Below are positions 35,144-43,399 of a DNA stretch of 60,939 bases, piece by piece. The stretch covers positions 188-61,126 of the forward strand of contig DCIJ01000090.1 of assembly GCA_002315945.1 (NCBI GenBank). Direction: 5' to 3'. Every line of letters begins with the position of its first letter. Within the stretch, counting starts at the first letter, position 1. The notes below the pieces were generated by a model. The model saw nothing but the letters and a program-made list of their open reading frames with translations, was not told the origin of the DNA and searched no databases. A program made the position numbers and the translations under genes. Source of the DNA: Lachnospiraceae bacterium UBA1729. Its GTDB lineage: Bacteria; Bacillota; Clostridia; Lachnospirales; Lachnospiraceae.

Positions 35144-35650
35144 TTACTCTCCCTCTAGTTTTTGTCGTAAGATGTCTACTACCATTTTTTTATCAAGCTG
35201 TAATGAAATAGCAAGCTCCCCAGACAGCTTCTCGCCTGCACTCTTCAAAAGGCGTTCGTTGGTAGTGGTCATCTTTTTTCCGGCCGCAATTCGCTGATCT
35301 CTCTCAGAAATCAGTGTCTTCATTACAACCACCCACTGAATGCATTCCCCTGACAAAACCGCCTCCTTGCATTTAATATCAAACTCTTTTCTGTCTGAGG
35401 CTGATATTATTGGAGTACTAGGAATTGCTGACAAAAGCTCATCAGCCTCCTGTCTGGTTAGGATTGGACGTCTCTTTGAGACCTTGCCCTCCTCCACTGG
35501 TGAGTATATTGTACCATTCTGATCATACACAGGAGTCAGCACATAGAACTGCTTCTTTTCCTTAGATCCTGGAAGATTCATTTCAGTTATCCCTTGAACC
35601 TGGCATACACCCTGTACACCATAAGAGATATAGTCACCCTGGGAATACAT
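35144..35650 (-). CDS. CarD-family transcriptional regulator
   Basis: 168 residues. The N-terminal CarD/TRCF RNA polymerase-interacting domain begins GDYISYGVQGVCQVQGI and includes FYVLTPVYDQNGTIYSPV. A helical C-terminal half follows (about 70-168). CarD proteins bind the RNAP beta subunit and modulate open-complex stability, often at ribosomal and stress promoters. It is the first gene of the operon ending in rpsA, and is preceded by an extended -10 promoter and a leader of roughly 105 bases. Confidence 0.9.
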   Translation of the reverse strand: MYSQGDYISYGVQGVCQVQGITEMNLPGSKEKKQFYVLTPVYDQNGTIYSPVEEGKVSKRRPILTRQEADELLSAIPSTPIISASDRKEFDIKCKEAVLSGECIQWVVVMKTLISERDQRIAAGKKMTTTNERLLKSAGEKLSGELAISLQLDKKMVVDILRQKLEGE

Positions 35651-35762
35651 AATTCACCTGCCTTTCAAAGCAAACAATCTAATGAGTTCATTTCGACATA
35701 CCCTTCACAAATTCAGCAAAACCAATGCAAACAGCTATTTTAGGGTAAAACCGACAGGTGTT

Positions 35763-35771
35763 ATTATAACA
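35763..35771 (-). promoter_or_regulatory. Extended -10 promoter of the carD-rpsA operon
   Basis: TGTTATAAT on the minus strand is a perfect extended -10. A weak TTATGT could act as -35 at 17 bases. The leader to the carD start is about 105 bases and AT-rich. Apart from this promoter and the terminator at 35831-35854, nothing else was recognised in the 202-base gap. Confidence 0.65.
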
Positions 35772-35830
35772 TATTTTCAAGCTTTACATAAGTCAGTATA
35801 AGCTTGTTTTTTTAACAAAAATTCAACTCA

Positions 35831-35854
35831 AAAATGTGTATTTTACACAATTTT
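35831..35854 (-). terminator. Probable terminator after the SEC-C gene
   Basis: On the minus strand TGTGT and ACACA, extended by A/T pairs with one bulge, form a hairpin ending in TTTTT. It overlaps the stop codon of the SEC-C gene. The stem is AT-rich, so strength is uncertain. Confidence 0.55.
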
Positions 35855-36356
35855 AGTTCTTTCCGCAGCATTTCTTATACTTTTTACCGCTTCCACAAGG
35901 ACAGGGATCATTAGGATATACCTTGTCACCCTTTACAATAGTAGTAGCTTTCTTCTGTTCCTTGTAAAGAGCCTTCTGCTCATCCTTGGAGAAAATGCCG
36001 TCCCATTCAGGAAGCTCATACAGCCAGTCTGCACCTGCAGCTACCATGTTCTTGTAGAGATTAGCCTTATCAAAAGCAAGACTAACTACTGTATCCTCCT
36101 CCATATCATCAATTGGATTTGGAGTCTTTAAGCTGTCATTGATACCATCAAGGTAACCAACCATAGTCATAATATCAACATTATACTTTTCAGCCAGTTC
36201 CTTTACAGTACCCTTAACTTCTGTATCAGGGTCTGCAAGAATGCTTGCATAGATATCCTTCTCATCCTGGAAATACTTTTTCCAAAGCTTCTGAAGATCT
36301 CCCTTATTTGCTTTCTCATCATAGGCCATATCACGCCACTGCTGTAATAAACTCAT
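35853..36356 (-). CDS. SEC-C zinc-motif protein
   Basis: 167 residues. The C-terminus is a SEC-C metal-binding motif (CPCGSGKKYKKCCGKN), as at the end of SecA. The rest is helical, with an acidic middle and no recognised enzymatic motif. Such proteins may bind ribosomes or SecB-like partners through the zinc motif, but function is not known. It is last in the purA operon. Confidence 0.8.
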   Translation of the reverse strand: MSLLQQWRDMAYDEKANKGDLQKLWKKYFQDEKDIYASILADPDTEVKGTVKELAEKYNVDIMTMVGYLDGINDSLKTPNPIDDMEEDTVVSLAFDKANLYKNMVAAGADWLYELPEWDGIFSKDEQKALYKEQKKATTIVKGDKVYPNDPCPCGSGKKYKKCCGKN

Positions 36357-36358
36357 AT

Positions 36359-36556
36359 CTATTCTCCTTTATTTTCCATTTTTTTAATCGCCCAGGTAAT
36401 TATCCATATTAGTATAGGCACACCGATTGTTGCCACAAGACTGGCTCCAAACAGGGTCTGCCAGTTGGGAAGGTCGCACAATGCGAAGACAAAAGTCATC
36501 ACATAGAGACCTGCCATAATAATGATACCTGTAATAGCTACTACTCTTTTTGCCAT
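36359..36556 (-). CDS. Small two-helix membrane protein
   Basis: 65 residues with two hydrophobic segments (about 5-26 and 33-55) and a lysine-rich tail. I do not recognise a family. It lies 5 bases after purA and 2 bases before the SEC-C gene, so co-transcription with both is likely. Confidence 0.7.
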   Translation of the reverse strand: MAKRVVAITGIIIMAGLYVMTFVFALCDLPNWQTLFGASLVATIGVPILIWIITWAIKKMENKGE

Positions 36557-36561
36557 ATGTT

Positions 36562-37851
36562 TTACTTTATCTTGCTGTCCCTATAGATAATATCTTCTCT
36601 GGCAGGACCATTTGAAACCATAGTAATAGGGTAACCAATCTGTTCTTCAACAAAATCAATGTAGTCCCTGCATTCCTTTGGAAGCTCATCATAATTTCTG
36701 ATACCCCTGATATCACACTTCCATCCAGGGAGCTTCTTAATTACAGGCTTTGCTTTTTCCAAAAGGTGAGTTACAGGGAATTCTGTAGTAACCTCTCCAT
36801 TGATGTCATAGCCTGTACATACAGGAATCTCATCCAGATATCCCAGTACATCAAGTACTGTGAAAGCCACATCAGTAGTGCCCTGCAGTCTGCATCCATA
36901 TTTACTAGCAACGCAGTCAAACCAGCCCACTCTTCTGGGACGACCTGTTGTAGCACCATACTCGCCACCATCACCACCTCTGTTACGAAGTTCTACAGCC
37001 TCATCTCCGAATATCTCAGAAACAAATGCACCAGCTCCAACTGCAGATGAATATGCCTTACATACGGTGATAATCTGCTTAATTTCATATGGTGGCACTC
37101 CTGCACCTATGGCGCCATATGCAGCCAGGGTAGATGATGAGGTAACCATTGGATAGATACCATGATCAGGGTCCTTAAGGGTTCCAAGCTGTCCCTCAAG
37201 CAATATGGTCTTTCCTTCTTTAATTGCCTTATCAAGGAACAGTGATACATCACATACATAGGGAGCAATCATGTCCCTGTATTTTCTAAGTGTAGCCAGT
37301 GTCTCCTCAGGGTCAATAGCAGGCTTGTGATACAGATGCTCCATAAGGATATTCTTGGTCTCGAGGACACGATATACCTTTTCCTTCAACAGCTCATCAT
37401 CGAACAGCTCACTAACCTGAAAACCGATTTTGGCATATTTATCAGAATAAAACGGTGCAATACCTGATTTGGTAGAACCAAAGGATTTCCCACCAAGTCT
37501 CTCCTCTTCATACTGATCAAAGAGAACATGATAAGGCATTACAATCTGGCACCTGTCAGACACCAGAATCTTTGGTGCAGGCACTCCCTGATCAACAAGG
37601 GATTTAATTTCTCCGCATAATGTTTCAATGTTAAGAGCTACACCATTACCAATAACGCTTGTTGTATGATCATAAAACACACCACTGGGAAGAGCATGCA
37701 ATGCAAACTTTCCATACTTATTTTTAATAGTATGTCCTGCATTTGCACCTCCCTGAAAACGAATAATAATATCCGCTTCGGCTGCGAGTGTATCCGTAAT
37801 TTTTCCTTTTCCTTCGTCGCCCCAATTAGCGCCTACTACTGCTTTTACCAT
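36562..37851 (-). CDS. purA: Adenylosuccinate synthetase
   Basis: 429 residues, the family norm. The GTP/IMP site ANWGDEGKGKITD is at residues 8-20, with FQGGANAGHTIKNKYGKFAL, a conserved RxxGSTKxGI-type loop (FGSTKSGIAPFYSDK), and TTGRPRRVGWFD near residue 305. It makes adenylosuccinate from IMP, aspartate and GTP. AAGGAG lies 8 bases before the ATG; a sigma-A promoter lies about 65 bases upstream. Confidence 0.98.
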   Translation of the reverse strand: MVKAVVGANWGDEGKGKITDTLAAEADIIIRFQGGANAGHTIKNKYGKFALHALPSGVFYDHTTSVIGNGVALNIETLCGEIKSLVDQGVPAPKILVSDRCQIVMPYHVLFDQYEEERLGGKSFGSTKSGIAPFYSDKYAKIGFQVSELFDDELLKEKVYRVLETKNILMEHLYHKPAIDPEETLATLRKYRDMIAPYVCDVSLFLDKAIKEGKTILLEGQLGTLKDPDHGIYPMVTSSSTLAAYGAIGAGVPPYEIKQIITVCKAYSSAVGAGAFVSEIFGDEAVELRNRGGDGGEYGATTGRPRRVGWFDCVASKYGCRLQGTTDVAFTVLDVLGYLDEIPVCTGYDINGEVTTEFPVTHLLEKAKPVIKKLPGWKCDIRGIRNYDELPKECRDYIDFVEEQIGYPITMVSNGPAREDIIYRDSKIK

Positions 37852-37914
37852 TTAAGCTCCTTTCGCACACCATTTGTCTACAGATGATTTTCCCATCAGA
37901 AAACAACACGTGCT

Positions 37915-37943
37915 ATTTTATATATTTTCCTTCTGAAATGCAA
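37915..37943 (-). promoter_or_regulatory. Predicted sigma-A promoter of purA
   Basis: TTGCAT (-35, 37938-37943) and TAAAAT (-10, 37915-37920) are 17 bases apart on the minus strand. The leader of about 60 bases contains a weak GATG/CATC hairpin but no purine-riboswitch signature. Confidence 0.55.
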
Positions 37944-37950
37944 TATAAAA

Positions 37951-37972
37951 AACAAAAAAACATCTATGTTTT
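37951..37972 (-). terminator. Possible weak terminator after mgtE
   Basis: AAAACA pairs with TGTTTT around a 4-base loop, then TTTG and TTTTTT on the minus strand. It overlaps the mgtE stop codon. The stem is entirely AT-rich but for one pair, so efficiency is uncertain. Confidence 0.45.
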
Positions 37973-39320
37973 ATATTCCCAGAAGGTTGGTTGCTATAGC
38001 AAAATAAACCATAAGTGATATGGCATCAACAATTGTTGTAATAAAAGGTGAAGCCATTACAGCAGGGTCAAAACCGATCTTCTTTGCAAACATAGGCAAA
38101 GTACAGCCTACAATTTTGGCAGCCAGTACAGCCACAATCAGAGTCAGGCATACCACCAGGGCAACACTTACAGAAACCCGGTCTATTACTAACAGCTTAA
38201 CAAAATTTGCTGCCGCAAGAGTGAGGCCGCAGCAAAAGGCAACCCTTATTTCTTTCCAGACAACGCTCCACAGATCTGAAAATTCAATTTCATTTAGTGA
38301 CAGACCACGAATAATGGTAACACTGGCCTGTCCACCTGCATTACCACCGGTATCCATAAGCATTGGAATATAGGCTGTAAGAATAACGCATGCACTTAAC
38401 GCTCCCTCAAAGGAAGAAATAATACTTCCTGTAAAGGTAGCAGAAATCATCAAAAGCAGTAGCCAGGGAATACGTTTTTTCCAGGTTTCAATAACACCAG
38501 TCTTCATATATGGCTTATCGGTAGGCACGATAGCAGCCATCTTTTCCATATCCTCGGTAGCCTCTTCAGTAAGGATATCCACGATATCATCGACTGTAAC
38601 GATACCTACCAGTCGATTCTCATTATCTACAACCGGCATGGAAGTAAAATCGTATTTCTGGAACTGTCTGGCAACTTCCTCCTGATCCATGAGGGTATGC
38701 AGAGAGATTACATTCTCATGCATGAAATCCCCGATTACTTCATCCGGATCCATAATCAGCAAATATCTTAAAGCAACAGTACCTAAAAGAGTACGTTTGT
38801 TATCCAGGACATAACAGATATTAATTGTCTCTGAGTCCACCCCGATTTTTCGGATTCTGTCAATAGCCTCCTGAACAGTGCTGTTTTCCTTCAGGTCCAC
38901 ATACTCCACTGTCATGATACTTCCTGCCGAATCCTCCGGATATCTGAGCAGGTGATTAATATCACGTCTGGTCTCTGGACTGGCGGAGGCCAGAATCTTT
39001 TTTACAACACTGGCCGGCATTTCTTCTAACAGGTCAGTAGCATCATCGGCCATCAGATTATCAATAATGCTTGCTGCATCTCTTTCTGACATGGCCGTAA
39101 TAATAAACTGCTGGAGTTCAATAGGCAGATAGGCAAATACATCGGCCGCATTACTCTTTGGAAGTATTCGAAATACTCTCAGAAGCTGCTCGTCCTGTAA
39201 CTCTTCCATAAAGGCTGCAGTATCGGCATCATTCATCTCTGCCAGCTTTTGCCTGAGCGTAGTGTACTGTTTATTCTCCAGTAGCTCCAGCAATTCTTCC
39301 AGGATTTCTTTTTCTTCCAT
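37971..39320 (-). CDS. mgtE: Magnesium transporter MgtE
   Basis: 449 residues from the ATG at 39320, which has AGGAGG 7 bases upstream. The cytosolic N domain (about 1-125) and two CBS domains (about 130-250) precede five membrane helices. Landmarks include SAGSIMTVEYVDL, TGGNAGGQAS and a C-terminal MASPFITTIVDAISLMVYF. MgtE is a Mg-gated channel. No M-box riboswitch was seen upstream, but a short tandem repeat fills the gap to pepD. Confidence 0.95.
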   Translation of the reverse strand: MEEKEILEELLELLENKQYTTLRQKLAEMNDADTAAFMEELQDEQLLRVFRILPKSNAADVFAYLPIELQQFIITAMSERDAASIIDNLMADDATDLLEEMPASVVKKILASASPETRRDINHLLRYPEDSAGSIMTVEYVDLKENSTVQEAIDRIRKIGVDSETINICYVLDNKRTLLGTVALRYLLIMDPDEVIGDFMHENVISLHTLMDQEEVARQFQKYDFTSMPVVDNENRLVGIVTVDDIVDILTEEATEDMEKMAAIVPTDKPYMKTGVIETWKKRIPWLLLLMISATFTGSIISSFEGALSACVILTAYIPMLMDTGGNAGGQASVTIIRGLSLNEIEFSDLWSVVWKEIRVAFCCGLTLAAANFVKLLVIDRVSVSVALVVCLTLIVAVLAAKIVGCTLPMFAKKIGFDPAVMASPFITTIVDAISLMVYFAIATNLLGI

Positions 39321-39336
39321 TCTACTGCCTCCTTTC

Positions 39337-39384
39337 ATGTGCACTTTTAATATGTGCTTTATATTATGTGCTTTTTATTGCACA
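39337..39384. repeat. 14-15-bp AT-rich tandem repeat upstream of mgtE
   Basis: ATGTGC occurs at 337, 352 and 366 bases past 39000, each followed by an AT-rich stretch, and ends in an inverted GCACA, so the last unit can form a hairpin (TGTGC with GCACA). It fills the 67-base gap between the pepD stop and the mgtE ribosome-binding site. Confidence 0.6.
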
Positions 39385-39387
39385 CCT

Positions 39388-40857
39388 TTAATCTTTTCTC
39401 TCTAATACACCAACCAGATACTTCCATACTCTTTCTACAGAAGCAATATCAAGTTTTTCTCTGGCTGAATGAATATCAATAATATTTGGGCCAAAGGAAA
39501 CTGCGTCCAGGTCATCCAGCTTTTCTGATAAAATTCCGCATTCAAGACCTGCATGAATACTTTCAACCACAGGCTTATGTCCATACTGTTCCTCAAAGAC
39601 AGCAATCATCTTGTCCCTCAGGGGTGAATCACTTCTATATTCCCATCCTGGATACTCTCCGGACACCTGGCAGGAAGCATCAAAGCATTCAGCCATAAAG
39701 GAAAGCTTACCCTTCAGCTCCTTAATCGATGCCGCCAGAGAACTTCTCAGGGCATACACAGTACTAACCTCTGTCATTCCATCACAGGTCTGGGTTTTCA
39801 CAACTCCACAGTTAAGGGAGGTCTCAACGAGGCCCGGAATATCATGGCTCATCTTAACAATACCATCAGGAATAGCTGTCATCAGGCCAACTACCCGCTT
39901 AGTGTCTCCGACTGTCATAGCAGTCCTTTCATCCACCGATTCCACTTCTATTGTACAGTTAAGTCCGGCATCACTGGCCGCATATTCTCTCTTCATCCCC
40001 TTAACTGTATCTTCTACAATTTTAGTAATTTCTACAGAGTTTTTATCAGCCTCAAGGAAGAATTCACATCTGCACTCCTTTGGGATGGCATTGTCTGCAT
40101 TTCCACCTGTAATACTGTTAAGTCTGATATCAAAATCCGCCTGGAGAAGGTTTTTAAGAATTCGCACCATTGCCACGTTGGCATTAAGTCTTCCCTTGTC
40201 GATCATTATTCCAGAATGGCCGCCAAGTATTCCATTAAGCTCCACCGCGTAAAGCTTACCTGCCTGTAACTTTTCACATTCATTTTTTGTAGTCAGTTTA
40301 ATTTTACATCCACCGGCGCAGCCTACAGTGAGAACACCTTCTACCTCGGAATCAATATTCAGCAATCTTCTATTGTGTATATTGCCTGCCTCTAAAGCTA
40401 CTGCCCCCAGAAGCCCTATCTCTTCGCCTGTAGTGAATATACATTCCACATCCGGATGAGAAATACTATCTGATGCCAGAAGTGCAAGTGCACAGGCAAC
40501 TGCTATTCCATCATCACCACCAAGGCTGGTTTTCTCTGCATATATGTAGCCATCCTTAACTTTTAAATCAAGGGGATCCGTCTCAAAATTATGGGAAGAG
40601 TCTTCGTCCTTGACGCAAACCATATCAAGATGCCCCTGAATAATTACACCAGGCTCATCCTCTCTGCCCTTAGTAGCAGGCTTATGTATGATGACATTAT
40701 TTGCTTCGTCCTGCCATACCTCAAGCCCAAGTCTTTTGGCCTCTTCCACACAATAATCACTGACAGCCTTTTCATTACGAGAACCTCTTGGAATCTGACT
40801 AAGCTTCTCAAAATATCTCATAACCTCAACCGGATTAATATTTTCTAATACTGACAT
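39388..40857 (-). CDS. pepD: Aminoacyl-histidine dipeptidase (PepD, M20C family)
   Basis: 489 residues. Metal and catalytic residues appear in GHLDMVCVK (His and Asp), SLGGDDGIAVA (Asp), FTTGEEIGLLGA (Glu-Glu) and IHAGLECG near the C-terminus. M20C enzymes hydrolyse Xaa-His and other dipeptides in the cytoplasm. It is 18 bases after the UPF0210 gene. Confidence 0.93.
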   Translation of the reverse strand: MSVLENINPVEVMRYFEKLSQIPRGSRNEKAVSDYCVEEAKRLGLEVWQDEANNVIIHKPATKGREDEPGVIIQGHLDMVCVKDEDSSHNFETDPLDLKVKDGYIYAEKTSLGGDDGIAVACALALLASDSISHPDVECIFTTGEEIGLLGAVALEAGNIHNRRLLNIDSEVEGVLTVGCAGGCKIKLTTKNECEKLQAGKLYAVELNGILGGHSGIMIDKGRLNANVAMVRILKNLLQADFDIRLNSITGGNADNAIPKECRCEFFLEADKNSVEITKIVEDTVKGMKREYAASDAGLNCTIEVESVDERTAMTVGDTKRVVGLMTAIPDGIVKMSHDIPGLVETSLNCGVVKTQTCDGMTEVSTVYALRSSLAASIKELKGKLSFMAECFDASCQVSGEYPGWEYRSDSPLRDKMIAVFEEQYGHKPVVESIHAGLECGILSEKLDDLDAVSFGPNIIDIHSAREKLDIASVERVWKYLVGVLERKD

Positions 40858-40875
40858 TATTATTTATTCCTACCT

Positions 40876-42240
40876 TTAATTTTTAAAACTATGAATTGGA
40901 GCAGGTATTCTGCCTTTACGATTTACAAAAGCATCACAGGAGTACTCATTTACCGGCATGATTGGTGCATATCCAAACAGTCCGCCAAACTCAACCTGTT
41001 CACCAACATCCTTGCCAATAGCTGGAATTACTCTGACAGCTGTGGTCTTCTGATTAACCATACCAATAGCCATCTCATCAGCGATTATTCCGGAAATGGT
41101 TGTAGCCTTGGTCTTGCCAGGAATAGCTATCATATCCAGACCTACTGAACATACACAGGTCATGGCTTCAAGTTTTTCCAAGGTAAGGGCGCCAGCCTTA
41201 ACAGCATCTATCATTCCCTGATCCTCAGAAACAGGGATAAAAGCACCACTCAGTCCACCTACATATGATGATGCCATTACACCACCTTTTTTAACCTGAT
41301 CATTTAACAGTGCAAGAGCTGCTGTAGTACCGGGAGCCCCTGCATATTCCAATCCAATTTCACATAAAATATCAGCAACAGAGTCGCCTACTGCAGGAGT
41401 TGGAGCCAGTGACAAATCTACAATACCAAAAGGAATTCCCAGCATTTTGGAAGCTTCCCCTGCTACCAGCTGACCAACTCTGGTTACCTTAAAAGCGGTC
41501 TTCTTGATGGTCTCACACAGGATTTCAAAGCTTTCTCCTCTTACCTTTTCAAGAGCTGTCTTAACAACACCAGGCCCTGAAACACCAACATTAATAATTG
41601 CATCTGCTTCTGTTACTCCATGGAATGCACCTGCCATGAAGGGGTTATCATCTGGTGCATTACAGAATACAACCAGTTTCATGCAGTCTGCGCTGTCCTT
41701 GTCAGCTGAAATCTCTGCAGTCTGCTTAATAACTTCACCCATGAGACGTACTGCATCCATATTAATTCCAGTCTTGGTAGAGCCAAGATTTACAGAGCTG
41801 CACACTCTCTCAGTAGAGTGCAAAGCCTCAGGAATAGATTTTATTAACATTTCATCTGCCTTGGTCATACCCTTGGAAACAAGAGCAGAATATCCACCAA
41901 TAAGATTTACACCTACTGCCTTGGCAGCGTTGTCCATGGTGTGAGCCAGTGTCACAAAATCCTCTGGCTGTTTGCAACAGGCACCACCAATAAGTGCCAT
42001 GGGTGTAACTGATATTCTCTTGTTAACAATGGGAATACCAAATTCTTTTTCAATTTCTTCACCTGTTTTAACCAGATCCTTGGCTACGGTTGTAATCTTT
42101 TCATATACCTTCTGATTGCAGGCAGATAGATTTGAGTCAATACAGTCAAGAAGAGAAATACCCAGCGTAATCGTTCTTACGTCCAGATTCTCTTTTTCAA
42201 TCATTTTATTAGTTTCTGAAACTTCAAATATATTTAACAT
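40876..42240 (-). CDS. UPF0210 (DUF711, PFL-family) protein
   Basis: 454 residues. It shows the family features of a glycine-rich C-terminal half (GVSGPGVVKTALEKVRGES, SYVGGLSGAFIPVSEDQGM, CSVGLDMIAIPG). The family is related in fold to pyruvate formate-lyase-like proteins, but no glycyl-radical site was seen, and biochemical function is unknown. It lies after the ACT-domain gene, a pairing conserved in many Firmicutes. Confidence 0.9.
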   Translation of the reverse strand: MLNIFEVSETNKMIEKENLDVRTITLGISLLDCIDSNLSACNQKVYEKITTVAKDLVKTGEEIEKEFGIPIVNKRISVTPMALIGGACCKQPEDFVTLAHTMDNAAKAVGVNLIGGYSALVSKGMTKADEMLIKSIPEALHSTERVCSSVNLGSTKTGINMDAVRLMGEVIKQTAEISADKDSADCMKLVVFCNAPDDNPFMAGAFHGVTEADAIINVGVSGPGVVKTALEKVRGESFEILCETIKKTAFKVTRVGQLVAGEASKMLGIPFGIVDLSLAPTPAVGDSVADILCEIGLEYAGAPGTTAALALLNDQVKKGGVMASSYVGGLSGAFIPVSEDQGMIDAVKAGALTLEKLEAMTCVCSVGLDMIAIPGKTKATTISGIIADEMAIGMVNQKTTAVRVIPAIGKDVGEQVEFGGLFGYAPIMPVNEYSCDAFVNRKGRIPAPIHSFKN

Positions 42241-42284
42241 GGTAAGCTCTACTTTCTATAATATTTTTTCAACAAAAGGTAACC

Positions 42285-42557
42285 CTAGATTCTATGCATT
42301 GAATCAAAGATTTCTTCCTTCTGACAAAGAACATGAACTCCCATCTGTTCACCAATTGCCTTAAGCTCGTCAGCCATCTCTGCATGAGCCTTTCTGGAAG
42401 CCTTGGTATCAACGATCATCATCATGTTAAAAAATCCGTCAATGATGGTCTGTGAAATGTCAAGAATGTTAATCTCATTATCAGCCAGATAAGTACATAC
42501 TTTAGCGATAATACCTACTGTGTCTCTTCCTACTACTGTGATGATTGTTTTGTTCAT
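42285..42557 (-). CDS. ACT-domain protein (UPF0237 family)
   Basis: 90 residues from the ATG at 42557, with GAGGAG upstream. It is one ACT domain (TIITVVGRDTVGIIAKVCTY), like the N-terminal half of GcvR. ACT domains bind amino acids or small ligands. Stable association with the UPF0210 gene suggests it regulates that protein. Confidence 0.92.
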   Translation of the reverse strand: MNKTIITVVGRDTVGIIAKVCTYLADNEINILDISQTIIDGFFNMMMIVDTKASRKAHAEMADELKAIGEQMGVHVLCQKEEIFDSMHRI

Positions 42558-42573
42558 AATTTTCTCCTCTTTT

Positions 42574-43371
42574 TTATACTTCAATACAGTCAGACAGTTC
42601 GCTTCTTTTTGCTACCTGTATGGGGAACTCTTCCCCGGTAAAATCTGTATCAGAAAGCTTTAATTCAAGCCTTACAGCTTCATAAGCCAACTCCGGATAA
42701 TTATTCTCGGCGCTTAAATGTCCCAAAAATACACCCTTTAAATTGTTGCCTGCAACAGCGCTTAACAGTTTACCAGAATTTTCATTGGAGAGATGTCCTT
42801 TTTCTCCAAGAATTCTCTGTTGCAGATAATATGGATAGGGTCCTGTCTGGAGCATTCGCACGTCATGATTTGCTTCCAGAAGCAGCGCATCCATTCCAAA
42901 CAGACTGGAAATTGTATAGTCGTCATAACAGCCAATATCTGTTGCCACAGCAACCCTCTTTCCTGCGGATAAAAATCTGTATCCCAAAGGGTCCGCCGCA
43001 TCATGACTGATATGAAATGGATTAATCTTAATATCGTTAATTTCTATAGGCTTATCTGGTTCTATGAATCTGAACAGTTCCGAATCTACATTACCAATTC
43101 TTCCATCTCTTCCAGATGCAAGCAGGGTTCCTTTTGTCCCATATATCGGAATTCCATATTTTCTAGCCAGGACACCCAGCCCTTTTATATGGTCAATATG
43201 CTCATGGGTAATAAATATTCCTGAGATATCAGATATATCCAGTCCCAGTCCATTCAGTCCTTCTCTTATTTTTTTACCAGAAAGCCCCACATCAACTAAC
43301 AGATGTGTATTATCGCTTCCTACATAAGTGCAGTTTCCACTGCTGCCACTTGCTATTGCGCACAGGCGCAT
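42574..43371 (-). CDS. Metallo-beta-lactamase-fold hydrolase (YycJ/WalJ family)
   Basis: 265 residues from the ATG at 43371 (MRLCAIASGSSGNCTYVG), chosen for its GGAAGG site and because this is the family start; a longer frame runs into the upstream gene. The metal motif HxHxDH is THEHIDHIKGL. WalJ/YycJ proteins are probable 5'-exonucleases tied to DNA mismatch repair or cell-wall control; the family role is still debated. It does not adjoin walRK here. Confidence 0.9.
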   Translation of the reverse strand: MRLCAIASGSSGNCTYVGSDNTHLLVDVGLSGKKIREGLNGLGLDISDISGIFITHEHIDHIKGLGVLARKYGIPIYGTKGTLLASGRDGRIGNVDSELFRFIEPDKPIEINDIKINPFHISHDAADPLGYRFLSAGKRVAVATDIGCYDDYTISSLFGMDALLLEANHDVRMLQTGPYPYYLQQRILGEKGHLSNENSGKLLSAVAGNNLKGVFLGHLSAENNYPELAYEAVRLELKLSDTDFTGEEFPIQVAKRSELSDCIEV

Positions 43372-43399
43372 AATCTGTTTCCTTCCTGCTGCCCTTAAA

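Noticed and set aside
37852..37908. Possible purine riboswitch before purA
   Set aside because: The leader is about 60 bases with only a 4-bp hairpin and no conserved junction sequence; too short and featureless.
39321..39387. M-box riboswitch before mgtE
   Set aside because: The gap is only 67 bases, AT-rich and repetitive; an M-box is much longer.
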